Shown here: positions 56,804 to 64,000 of the stretch, in pieces
Layout: the number at the start of each line of letters is the position of its first letter
Position numbering within the stretch: position 1 is the stretch's first letter
Assembly: GCA_002898215.1 (NCBI GenBank)
Contig: BEIF01000002.1
Location: forward strand, 124,001-188,000
Source: a bacterium HR29
Lineage (GTDB): Bacteria; Chloroflexota; Dehalococcoidia; Tepidiformales; Tepidiformaceae
Direction: 5' to 3'
Length of the DNA: 64,000 nt
The notes under the pieces: model-generated
Told to the model about the DNA's origin: nothing
Databases searched by the model: none
The model's input: only the letters and a program-made list of their open reading frames with translations
Made by a program: the position numbers and the translations under genes

Positions 56804-58384
56804 ATGCAGGTTCCGCTTCTCGTGGGGGACTTCCTCCGCCGCGCCGCCAAGCTGTATCCGGGCAAGACCGCCGTCGTCGATGGGCCGAACCGGCACACCT
56901 ACGCCGAATTCCAGGCTCGGGTGAACCAGCTCGCCCACGGACTCCTCGACCTCGGTGTCGGCAAGGGTGACCGCGTCTGCATTCTGAGCCCGAACTCCCA
57001 CTTCTTCCTGGAGAGTTATTTCGGCGTCAACCAGATCGGCGCCATCCTCGTCCCGCTCAACTACCGCCTCGTGGCCGCCGACCACCAGTACATCATCAAC
57101 CACGCCGGCGTGAAGGTGGTCATCGTCGACTACGAGTACACCCACCTCGTGGACGCCATCCGGGACGACCTACCGACGGTTGAGCACTACATCGTCGCTC
57201 AGGACGACGGTGCCGCGCCCCCGGGCTGGATCGACTGGGAATCGCTCACGCGGCGGCAGCCCGCTGGACCCACGCCGCCGGTCGACCTCGACGAGAACGA
57301 TATCGCCACCATCAACTACACCTCCGGCACGACCGCCCGGCCGAAGGGGGTGATGATCACCCATCGGAACGCCTACATCAACGCCTACAACTTCATCGCC
57401 CACCTGCGCGTTTCCCACGACGACGTCGAGCTGTGGACGCTCCCCATGTTCCACGCCAACGGCTGGGGAGGCGTCTACGCCATCACCGCCATGGGCGGCA
57501 CCCACGTTGTCCTCCGCCAGGTGATCGCCTCGGAAATCTACCGGCTCATCGAAGAGGAAGGCGTCACCTTCGCCTGCATGGCTCCGGCGGTGCTCAACAC
57601 CATCCTCCAGTACCCGGACAAGGCGAGGCACCGCATCCGTACCCGGCCGCGCTTCGTCGTGGCCGGGGCGCCGCCGCCAGCGGCCTTCATCGAACGCCTC
57701 GAAATAGAGCTCGGCTGGGAGTTCATCCAGATCTACGGGCTCACCGAGACCGCCCCGATCCTCACCGTCTCCACGCCCGATTTCCACAACCCCGACGGCG
57801 CCGACTACCAGCGGCGGGCCCGTGCAGGGGTGGAGGCGATCGGCTGCGACATCCAAGTCCTGGACGAGGCCGGCAACCCGGTGCCGAAGGACAACAGGAC
57901 CATCGGCGAGGTGTGTGCCCGCGGCAATATGGTCTTCGCCGGCTACTGGAACCAGCCGGAGGAGACCGCGAAGGCGATCTACGATGGCTACTTCCACACC
58001 GGCGACCTGGCCGTGTGGGACGAATACGGCAGCATCCACATCGTCGATAGGAAGAAGGACGTCATCATCTCGGGCGGCGAGAACATCTCTTCGGCCGAAG
58101 TGGAGGACACGCTGTACAAGCATCCGGCCGTCTTGGAGTGCGCCGTCATCGGTGTCCCGCACGAGAAGTGGGGCGAAACGCCGAAGGCGCTGGTGGTCCT
58201 TCGCGAAGGGGCTTCGGCCACCGAACAGGAACTCATCGAGTTCTGCCGCGGGCGGCTGGCTCACTTCAAGTGCCCTACCTCGGTCGAGTTCGTGGAGAGC
58301 CTCCCTCGCACGGCCACGGGAAAGCTCCAGAAGTTCCTCTTACGGGAGCGGTACTGGCAAGGCCGGGAACGCCGCGTGAACTGA
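56804..58384 (+). CDS. acyl-CoA synthetase (AMP-forming)
   Basis: 526 residues of the ANL superfamily. Motifs: NYTSGTTARPKGVMITHRN (ATP loop), QIYGLTETAPI, YFHTGDLAVWDEYGSIHIVDRKKD and the C-terminal catalytic Lys in PRTATGKLQK. Activates a fatty or related carboxylic acid as acyl-AMP and then acyl-CoA. ATG 56804 has GGGGGAA upstream and lies 31 nt after the -10 box. It could feed the nearby P450 and enoyl-CoA hydratase pathways. Confidence 0.94.
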   Translation: MQVPLLVGDFLRRAAKLYPGKTAVVDGPNRHTYAEFQARVNQLAHGLLDLGVGKGDRVCILSPNSHFFLESYFGVNQIGAILVPLNYRLVAADHQYIINHAGVKVVIVDYEYTHLVDAIRDDLPTVEHYIVAQDDGAAPPGWIDWESLTRRQPAGPTPPVDLDENDIATINYTSGTTARPKGVMITHRNAYINAYNFIAHLRVSHDDVELWTLPMFHANGWGGVYAITAMGGTHVVLRQVIASEIYRLIEEEGVTFACMAPAVLNTILQYPDKARHRIRTRPRFVVAGAPPPAAFIERLEIELGWEFIQIYGLTETAPILTVSTPDFHNPDGADYQRRARAGVEAIGCDIQVLDEAGNPVPKDNRTIGEVCARGNMVFAGYWNQPEETAKAIYDGYFHTGDLAVWDEYGSIHIVDRKKDVIISGGENISSAEVEDTLYKHPAVLECAVIGVPHEKWGETPKALVVLREGASATEQELIEFCRGRLAHFKCPTSVEFVESLPRTATGKLQKFLLRERYWQGRERRVN

Positions 58385-58399
58385 GCCCCGCGCCGGCGG

Positions 58400-58405
58400 T
58401 ACCCT
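58400..58405 (+). promoter_or_regulatory. -10 box, leaderless-type promoter of CYTH gene
   Basis: TACCCT ending 7 nt before ATG 58413. Confidence 0.45.
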
Positions 58406-58412
58406 CGCACCG

Positions 58413-59069
58413 ATGGCGCTCGAGGAGCCGAGGGAGGGATCGTCGGTCGAACGCGAGTGGCAGTTCGAGGGGAGCCTCGCCGTAGCGGAGGCTTGGCTCG
58501 CCTCGCTTCCGGCCGGGTATTCCGCCCAGCCGCCCGTCGGCGAGGAGATCCACGACGTCTACTTCGAAGGCGAGGACTGGCGGCTCGCCCGGGCGGGGTT
58601 CACCTGCCGCATCCGCGTGACCGCGGCAGGCACGGTCCTCACCTTGAAAGGGTTCGGGACCTTCGAAGAAGGGGCGCGCGTCCGGAGCGAGCTCCACCAG
58701 GCGTTGGTCGGCCCGGTGCCGCCCTCTGCCTGGCCGCCGGGCCCGGTCGTCCTGGTCCTTACCGAGCTGGGAGGGGCCGAGACCCTCGCTCCCCTCTTCG
58801 GGCTGCGGACCCAGCGTCGTACCTGGCGGCTCCTGGCGGCGGGCGCACCGGCCGCAGCCGTGTCGCTCGATCGCTGCGAGGTGTACGACGTCGACGGCCG
58901 CCTCGCCGGTGCTTTCGAGCGGGTCGAGGCGGAGGCCGTCGGCGACGCGCCCACCGCGGCCCGCGTGGCCGCCGCCCTGGCCGCTGGGGCGGGCCTTCGC
59001 CCTGCGGCCTCTTCGAAGTTCGTGACCGCTTGCCGGATGTTGGGGCTGCCGGTGCCGGTCGTCGAGTGA
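58413..59069 (+). CDS. CYTH domain protein (triphosphate tunnel enzyme family)
   Basis: 218 residues. N-terminal signature of CYTH proteins is ExExK; here it reads EREWQ, with Gln replacing Lys. Later tunnel residues are recognisable: DVYFEGEDWRLARAG, CRIRVTAAGTVLTLKGFG, TQRRTWRL, VSLDRCEVYDVDG and FERVEAEAVG. Family members hydrolyse triphosphates or cyclise ATP with metal; the changed residue may reduce or alter activity. The stop is 3 bp from the stop of convergent recF. Confidence 0.82.
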   Translation: MALEEPREGSSVEREWQFEGSLAVAEAWLASLPAGYSAQPPVGEEIHDVYFEGEDWRLARAGFTCRIRVTAAGTVLTLKGFGTFEEGARVRSELHQALVGPVPPSAWPPGPVVLVLTELGGAETLAPLFGLRTQRRTWRLLAAGAPAAAVSLDRCEVYDVDGRLAGAFERVEAEAVGDAPTAARVAAALAAGAGLRPAASSKFVTACRMLGLPVPVVE

Positions 59070-59072
59070 GCC

Positions 59073-60242
59073 CTACTCGCCCTCGAAACGGCTGATCGTT
59101 CCGGCGATGACCACGAACCGGCCCGACGCCCGGGTCAGGACATCCCGCACCCGGTCGGGGTCGGCCGTGGTGACGATCGTCTGCTGGAAGGTGTCGAGGA
59201 TCTCGAGCACGCCCCGGCGCCGGCGTGCGTCGAGCTCGCTGAGAACGTCGTCGAGGAGCACCACAGGGTCATCCCCCAGCGCCTGACGGAGGTACATCGC
59301 CTCGGCGATGCGCAGCGAGAGAGCCGCCGACCGCTGCTGGGCCCGCGAACCGAAGGCATCGGCGGGCATCCCGTCGATCTCTACCGCGAAGTCGTCGCGG
59401 TGCGGCCCCACCACCGTCGTCCCCTGCTGGATCTCCCGCTGGCGCACGCGCTGGAGAGCCCGCAGAAGCCGGGCGATCCACTCCGGCTCGTCGAGCGGGC
59501 AGTCCACATCTTCGAGGCCGCCCAGCGCCGGGCGGTAGGTGAGGTCCAGTCGCTCCTGGTCGTCGCTGAGCCGCTCCATGTGGAGCTTGGCGTGGGGGAT
59601 AATCTGCGCCAGCGCCTGCGCCCGACCGAACATGATGATCCCGCCCGAGTGGGCGAGCTCCTGGTCCCAGAAGTTCAGCTCCGTAGCCGATGCCTGCCCG
59701 CCTTGGATGCGCTTCAGGAGGCTGTTCCGCTGTTGGAGCACCCGCGCGTACCGCTGCATCGCCCGCAGGTAGCCGCGGTCGACCTGCGAGATCATCATGT
59801 CGAGGTACCGTCGGCGCAGGAGCGGCGCCCCGGCGACGATGCCGATGTCGAGCGTCGTAAAAAGGACGGCAGCGAGTTGCCCTACCGCGTCCGAAGCCTT
59901 CCGAGGGATGCCGTTCACCCGGACGCGCTTCCCTGCTCGGTGCGAGGGGTCCACCGTTCGGCCGACGATGGCCACCTCGAGGCGGAGGTTGCCAGCGGAG
60001 CGCTCCACCTCGCATTCGAGCCGCGCCACCGGAAAGGGGGATTCGAGTACGTCACGGCGCACGAGGTCCGCGTCGCTCGCCGCCCGGCTGGAGCGCAGGG
60101 TCGAGAGGAGATAGATCGCCTCCAGCAGATTCGATTTTCCTTGGGCATTCTCGCCGACGAAGAGGCTGAGGCCGCGGTCGAGCTCGAGGTCGACGGAGGC
60201 GTAATTCCGGAAATTGCGCAGGGAGAGCCGATAAATGTACAT
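59073..60242 (-). CDS. recF: DNA replication and repair protein RecF
   Basis: 389 residues. Walker A GENAQGKSNLLEAI, the ABC signature region (SAALSLRIAEAMYLR) and Walker B PVVLLDDVLSELDARRR are intact. RecF loads RecA at single-strand gaps with RecO and RecR. A TATACT box (minus strand, 60264-60259) lies 16 nt before ATG 60242. Divergent from dnaN, unlike the usual dnaA-dnaN-recF order. Confidence 0.97.
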   Translation of the reverse strand: MYIYRLSLRNFRNYASVDLELDRGLSLFVGENAQGKSNLLEAIYLLSTLRSSRAASDADLVRRDVLESPFPVARLECEVERSAGNLRLEVAIVGRTVDPSHRAGKRVRVNGIPRKASDAVGQLAAVLFTTLDIGIVAGAPLLRRRYLDMMISQVDRGYLRAMQRYARVLQQRNSLLKRIQGGQASATELNFWDQELAHSGGIIMFGRAQALAQIIPHAKLHMERLSDDQERLDLTYRPALGGLEDVDCPLDEPEWIARLLRALQRVRQREIQQGTTVVGPHRDDFAVEIDGMPADAFGSRAQQRSAALSLRIAEAMYLRQALGDDPVVLLDDVLSELDARRRRGVLEILDTFQQTIVTTADPDRVRDVLTRASGRFVVIAGTISRFEGE

Positions 60243-60292
60243 CGCCGCGCCCGCGGCCAGTATACGACAGGTTCGTTCGCCCGATCCTTATC

Positions 60293-60346
60293 GTTTTCGC
60301 GAATCCCTTACCTCGAACCGCGCCCAGGCCCGGAGAACGCGAAAAC
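60293..60346. repeat. 9-bp inverted repeat between recF and dnaN
   Basis: GTTTTCGCG (60293-60301) and CGCGAAAAC (60338-60346), separated by 36 nt, in the 193-bp shared promoter region. No DnaA box of the TTATCCACA type is visible. Could be a paired operator for co-control of both genes. Confidence 0.6.
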
Positions 60347-60370
60347 TGATCACTCGCTTGAGCATTCACC

Positions 60371-60400
60371 TTGTCGCCAGCGGCGCAACCGGCCTATAAT
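60371..60400 (+). promoter_or_regulatory. dnaN promoter
   Basis: TTGTCG (60371-60376) and TATAAT (60395-60400) with 18-nt spacing: a good housekeeping promoter, 35 nt before GTG 60436. Confidence 0.7.
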
Positions 60401-60435
60401 CGGCCGATGCCCGAACGCCGAGAGGTGCGCCAGCC

Positions 60436-61560
60436 GTGAAGGTGGAAGTCCTCCAGGAGAACCTGCAGCGGGGACTCTCGCTCGTTGGCCGGGCAGTGGC
60501 CACCCGTTCGACCCTCCCCATCATGGGGAACGTCCTCTTGGCGACGGACCGCGGCCGGCTGAAGCTCGCCGCCACCGACCTCGACATCTCCATCCGCGCC
60601 TGGATCGGCGCGAAGGTCGATGAAGAGGGTGCGACGACGGTGCCCGCGCGCCTCCTCACCGACTTCGTGGCCGCGTTGCCGCCTGCCCCCGTGCTCCTGG
60701 AGATCCCGGAACGTGGGCGACAGCTCCGCCTCTCCTGTGCGCGGAACGAGTCCTCCATCAACACGATGGACCCGGAAGACTTCCCCAAGCTCGGCGGGAT
60801 CACCGAGGGCACGGCGATCGCCGTCAGCGCTCCACTGCTCCGGAAGGCGATCGAGCGGGTGGAGTTCGCCGCCGCCAGCGACGAATCCCGCCCTGTCCTT
60901 ACCGGCGTGCACATGAAGGCTTCCAGCGACCGGCTGACCCTGGCTGCGGCCGATGGCTTCCGGCTGGCGGTGGCCGACATCCCTCTCGAAGCGCCGCCCG
61001 AGCCGTTCGAAATCATCGTTCCCGCCCGCGCCCTGCGCGAGCTCGCCCGTCTCCTCGGCGACACGAAGGAGTCGGTCGAGATCCGCGTGAACTCCCAGCG
61101 CAACCAGGTGCAGTTCACCCTTACCGACATCGAGATGGTGGCGCAGCTGGTGCAGGGGACCTTCCCCCACTACGCGCAGCTCATCCCTTCGGAGTGGAAC
61201 ACGCGCGTCACCGTGCCCGTGGACGACTTCCGCCGGGAGGTGCGCGGCGCCTCCATCTTCGCCCGCGACGGCTCGGGCATCGTGCGGCTGTACATCCACG
61301 CCGCCGGCGAGGGGCCGGCGCGGCTGGTGGTGAGCGCTCGGGCGGAGGAGATTGGGACGTACGAGGGCGAGATCGACGCTGAGGTCGAGGGGGAGTCTTC
61401 GCGCATCGCCTTCAACGCCCGGTACCTCCAGGACGTGCTGGCCGTGTTGGAGGGCCGGGTTTCGCTCGAGATGACGAGCCCCTCGGCGCAGGGTGTGTTC
61501 CGCAATCCCGCCGATCCCACCTACGTCCACGTCGTCATGCCCATGTTCGTCCAGTGGTAG
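60436..61560 (+). CDS. dnaN: DNA polymerase III sliding clamp (beta subunit)
   Basis: 374 residues, full length for a beta clamp. Typical segments: MKVEVLQENLQRGLSLVGRAVATRSTLPIMGNVLL, the three repeated clamp domains (breaks near 120 and 250), and the C-terminal VHVVMPMFVQW (usual end VYVVMPMRL). It tethers polymerase to DNA. GTG start. dnaA is not adjacent. Confidence 0.97.
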   Translation: MKVEVLQENLQRGLSLVGRAVATRSTLPIMGNVLLATDRGRLKLAATDLDISIRAWIGAKVDEEGATTVPARLLTDFVAALPPAPVLLEIPERGRQLRLSCARNESSINTMDPEDFPKLGGITEGTAIAVSAPLLRKAIERVEFAAASDESRPVLTGVHMKASSDRLTLAAADGFRLAVADIPLEAPPEPFEIIVPARALRELARLLGDTKESVEIRVNSQRNQVQFTLTDIEMVAQLVQGTFPHYAQLIPSEWNTRVTVPVDDFRREVRGASIFARDGSGIVRLYIHAAGEGPARLVVSARAEEIGTYEGEIDAEVEGESSRIAFNARYLQDVLAVLEGRVSLEMTSPSAQGVFRNPADPTYVHVVMPMFVQW

Positions 61561-62024
61561 CGAACCCTTGAGGGCTATTCGGGTCCGCTCCGTCCCGCCG
61601 TCGTCGACACAGCCCCGACACTAGCGGAGGCAGGGAGGCTGGTGCGCTTGGACGGCGACCGTCCGGCTGGGAGCAACGGCGAACGGCGCAGCCAGTTCGC
61701 GTGTTGTCCGGGTAGGGTCGCCAGGCTAGGGCGCGACTGATCGACCTCCCTCAATTCTTCCACCGGGGCCCGGGCCACCTTCTTGGTTGGCCTTGCCGAA
61801 GTCGAGCCGCCGCTGGTCGAACCTTCCGGGGATGGGGGAATGCGAAGCGTCTCCTCCTGGGTCGATGACGACGCATGCCTCCGTCATGAAGCAATCGAAG
61901 TGGTCGGGCGGCTCAGCATTTGCCGAGGCTCGAGCCTTGGGCACGATCCCGCGCGCTGGCGCCGTCAACGTGCGGGGAACCCATTCGCGTGCCGACATCG
62001 CCTGTAGTAGCGGAGGGCATGAGA
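61561..62024. other. gap of about 460 bp without a recognised gene
   Basis: Short open frames on both strands (for example plus 61783-62007, minus 61726-61998) but none with start context and known domain. It joins directly to the truncated helicase remnant and may mark the edge of an acquired segment. Confidence 0.4.
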
Positions 62025-62028
62025 AGTA

Positions 62029-62501
62029 GCACTGTGCGTTGGGTCGCAGATACTGGGCAATTGCTTAATGTCGCGATCACGAGGGCGCGCGGCGCGCTGC
62101 ATATCTTTGGGGACCTGGAGGCGTGTCGGAGGGCTGGTGGGTATCTCGGGCAGCTAGCGGAGCAGGTCGGCGCTGGATTGGCTGGGGGAGAGAGGCGTGC
62201 GGCGTTTGATAGTGATGCAGAGGAGAGGATGGCCGAGATCCTAGACGATATAGGGCTTTGGTACCATCCGCATTATAAGGAGGGGAGATACGAGTTCGAT
62301 TTTCTGGTGGTATCCCCCTTTGGGAATCGGTACGACGTCGAAGTGGATGGACTTATGCACTGGAGTGCTGAGTCACTTGCTCAAGACGCGGTCCGCGACG
62401 GTGCGGTGGAGGCATCAGGATACCGGGTGATTCGGGTCGCGGCGCGAGACATTTACCTGCGCCCGGAGGTGGTTCGGGGGCGGTTGGCTCGCTTGTCGTG
62501 A
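62029..62501 (+). pseudogene. C-terminal remnant of SF1 helicase with nuclease domain
   Basis: The frame reads from about residue 35 of an otherwise meaningless upstream extension. It begins with helicase motif VI (LLNVAITRARGALHIFGD) of DNA2/NAM7-type superfamily 1 helicases, and continues with DSDAEERMAEILDDIG, KEGRYEFDFLV and YDVEVDGLMHW, a DUF559/MTES_1575-type PD-(D/E)xK nuclease core (D, E-x-D with following residues), then SGYRVIRVAARDI. Everything before motif VI is missing, so it is a 5'-deleted gene. Base use is clearly less GC-rich than neighbours (for example TTGCTTAATGTCGCGATCACG), pointing to transfer. Confidence 0.8.
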
Positions 62502-62674
62502 AGGGGAGGCGACGCGATGCGGCGTGCTCCGAGAGGACGATACCCGGGCAACTGGCGTGTTCGGTCGCGGTCGCGCGGGCCGTCCCGCTCCAGACGAGCA
62601 GCGCCAGCGCCTGAGCAATTACCGTGACGGTCACGTGCGTTGTGATTTCTGTACGCCACCGCGCCGGCGGCGGT

Positions 62675-63847
62675 TCACACGAGGGGGCTTCCCGGCTCGA
62701 GCCCGAAGAGCACGCGGCCTGCCGTCTCCCAGCGTCCGTCCTGCACCCCGAGGTGCTGGGCGGCGGTGTGCACGTCCCGCCAGCAGCGCTCGAGCGGCGA
62801 GGACTGGAAGACCGCGCTCGTCCCCGCCAGCCGGTACAGGAGATCCGCCGCCGCCACGCTGTTCTCGGCCGCCGTGAGCGACGCGATCCGGACCGACGAC
62901 AGCGCCTCCAACGAGGGCTCGCCGCCGCCGGACACGGCGTCCCAGAGCGCCTCGACCTCTTCGTACCAGTAGCATCGCGCCGACCGCACCAGCGCCTCCG
63001 CTCGGGCGAGACCGGCCTGAGCCTGCACCGTCTCGCACAGCTTCGAAGGGCCGAAGGAGACCGGCTTCGCAAGCGCCAGCGCGCGGAACTCCTCGATGGC
63101 CCGCCGCGCCAGACCGAGGCAGACCGGCGGTGACTGGGCCAGGTGAAGCAGCGGGAACAGGGGTATCCTTGCCAGCAGGCAGTCCCGCACCGGCCGCGGG
63201 CCGGCCGGCAGCGCGATGCCGCCCGTCATCTCGTCGGGCACGAAGACGTCCTCGACATAGAGGTCCTGGGTGCCGGTGGCGCGGAGGCCGGTGACGTGCC
63301 AGGTGTCGATGATCTGCGCCTCCGACGGCCGGATGAAGAAGAACACGAGTTCAGGCTGCCCCTGTTCGTCCAGCACAGGCGCATCGCCCTGGAAGACAGG
63401 CGCGGGCGAGCCGACCCAGTCGGCGTTGGGGGCGCCGCTGTTGTAGGGCCAGCGACCGCTGAGACGGTAGCCGCCGTCGACGCGCCGGGCCCGCACGCCG
63501 AGCGCGGGGGCGCCGGCGATGAGCGTCGCGCCCGAATCGAGCACGCGGGCGGCGGAGGGGGCGGCCAGCACGGACGTGAAGTAGCCGTTGGCGATCCCGA
63601 GCGCCACTGTCCAGCCCGTCGAGCCGTCGTGGCGGGAGACCTCCTCCACCACGCGCAGCGCGTCCGGCAGAGGCAGCTCCAGCCCGCCGAACTCCTTGGG
63701 CGTGTAGATGGAGAAGAGGCCCGCCTTCTTGAGCCGGGACATCAGGGCGTCGGGGAGCCGGCGCTCCGCCTCCGCCTGCGCCGCCATCTTGCGGATGTCG
63801 TCCGCGACCGGCGCCACGAGGTCTGTGGGTGCGATGCTCGACGTCAT
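62675..63847 (-). CDS. acyl-CoA dehydrogenase-fold flavin monooxygenase/oxidoreductase
   Basis: 390 residues from ATG 63847 (longer starts exist). Acyl-CoA dehydrogenase fold of the HsaA/DszC/HpaB-like group (C-terminal PF08028 type): SRLKKAGLFSIYTPKEFGGLELPLPDALRVVEEVSRHDGSTGW and WHVTGLRATGTQDLYVEDVFVPDE are characteristic, and the C-terminal ends HTAAQHLGV, replacing the catalytic Glu region of true dehydrogenases. Such proteins often hydroxylate phenols or steroids with reduced flavin. Needs a flavin reductase, not seen here. Confidence 0.88.
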   Translation of the reverse strand: MTSSIAPTDLVAPVADDIRKMAAQAEAERRLPDALMSRLKKAGLFSIYTPKEFGGLELPLPDALRVVEEVSRHDGSTGWTVALGIANGYFTSVLAAPSAARVLDSGATLIAGAPALGVRARRVDGGYRLSGRWPYNSGAPNADWVGSPAPVFQGDAPVLDEQGQPELVFFFIRPSEAQIIDTWHVTGLRATGTQDLYVEDVFVPDEMTGGIALPAGPRPVRDCLLARIPLFPLLHLAQSPPVCLGLARRAIEEFRALALAKPVSFGPSKLCETVQAQAGLARAEALVRSARCYWYEEVEALWDAVSGGGEPSLEALSSVRIASLTAAENSVAAADLLYRLAGTSAVFQSSPLERCWRDVHTAAQHLGVQDGRWETAGRVLFGLEPGSPLV

Positions 63848-64000
63848 CGATGTGGTCCTCCTGCTGCGGGTGTGGCCGGCCCGCCGGGGACACGCGGGAA
63901 CGGCGCTGGGGAACACGCTACGCGGTCACGCCGGCGGTGCCATCGCAGGGATCAACCAATCGAGCGCAGGACGCCGTGGTTAATGTTGACCAGTGGCGGG
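63848..64000. other. window end, upstream of the monooxygenase gene
   Basis: No gene can be called. The sequence ends in a locally AT-richer stretch (about 63950-63990) that may contain the promoter of the leftward monooxygenase gene. Confidence 0.4.

Noticed and set aside
55778-57145. 455-codon minus-strand frame spanning the gap and the start of the acyl-CoA synthetase gene
   Set aside because: It overlaps the real synthetase gene and its promoter; composition is that of a shadow frame and no domain is seen.
60243-60435. Chromosomal replication origin between recF and dnaN
   Set aside because: No DnaA-box cluster or AT-rich unwinding element is visible, and dnaA is absent; only an inverted repeat and two promoters can be supported.
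61726-61998. Small minus-strand protein of 90 codons in the gap after dnaN
   Set aside because: It reads somewhat like protein but has no RBS, promoter or family I recognise; kept only as part of the gap description.
62625-62635. 11-bp palindrome GTGAC-G-GTCAC near the monooxygenase stop
   Set aside because: Short and located past the 3' end of the gene; expected by chance at this GC content.

Overview
The window is a 64-kb stretch of a very GC-rich bacterial chromosome. Gene content (three cytochrome P450s, F420-type luciferase-like oxidoreductases, CoA-transferases, an aldehyde:ferredoxin oxidoreductase, DUF2851, DUF5667, ECF sigma factors) and the many promoters with a TANNNT -10 box only 6-8 nt before the start codon suggest a Chloroflexota bacterium (Dehalococcoidia/Tepidiforma-like). 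This is inference from gene style; a high-GC actinobacterium cannot be excluded. There is no rRNA, tRNA, CRISPR array, complete prophage or intact insertion sequence that I can see.

Layout. 1-4 kb: leftward operon (DUF192 lipoprotein, fused double CaiB/BaiF CoA-transferase, CoxE-like VWA protein). 4-7.4 kb: rightward set with a DUF411 metal-binding protein behind a CRP-like site, the CcsA/ResC cytochrome c assembly protein and a methyltransferase. 7.4-15.4 kb: carotenoid oxygenase, LLM oxidoreductase, P450 divergent from a MarR regulator, a second P450, and a TetR/TPP-enzyme pair. 15.5-24.7 kb: GAF-PAS-GGDEF-EAL protein, aldo/keto reductase, an SDR lacking its catalytic Tyr/Lys, a MoaD-like sulfur carrier with a tail after GG, CDF transporter, thioredoxin-fold lipoprotein, tsaD and a tandem universal stress protein. 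24.7-34.2 kb: PP2C-like/propeller membrane protein, NYN-LOTUS protein, an FTR1 iron permease/cupredoxin/DUF2269 group, enoyl-CoA hydratase, SDR and pyrG.

34.3-42 kb is the most distinctive region. It holds a TadG-like secreted protein, an ECF sigma factor overlapping a FecR-like membrane protein whose C-terminus is fourteen 20-residue Gly/Asn/Pro/Gln repeats, a second ECF sigma factor overlapping a DUF5667 membrane protein, and a secreted subtilase. I read this as an envelope-sensing two-tier sigma circuit feeding surface or secreted proteins. The repeat array contains a recent 300-bp higher-order duplication.

42-56 kb: rlmB, SDR, phosphoesterase, an XRE regulator behind a perfect 18-bp palindrome coupled to DUF2851, two MFS transporters, enoyl-CoA hydratase, LLM oxidoreductase, DinB protein, aldehyde:ferredoxin oxidoreductase, then a P450 with its own [3Fe-4S] ferredoxin behind a 15-bp palindrome. 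56.8-64 kb: acyl-CoA synthetase, CYTH protein, recF and dnaN in divergent orientation, a 5'-truncated helicase/nuclease remnant of lower GC, and an acyl-CoA-dehydrogenase-fold monooxygenase. Several long gaps (27.1-27.7, 39.4-39.8, 53.1-54.0, 55.6-56.8, 61.6-62.0 kb) hold no intact gene and look like decayed coding DNA.
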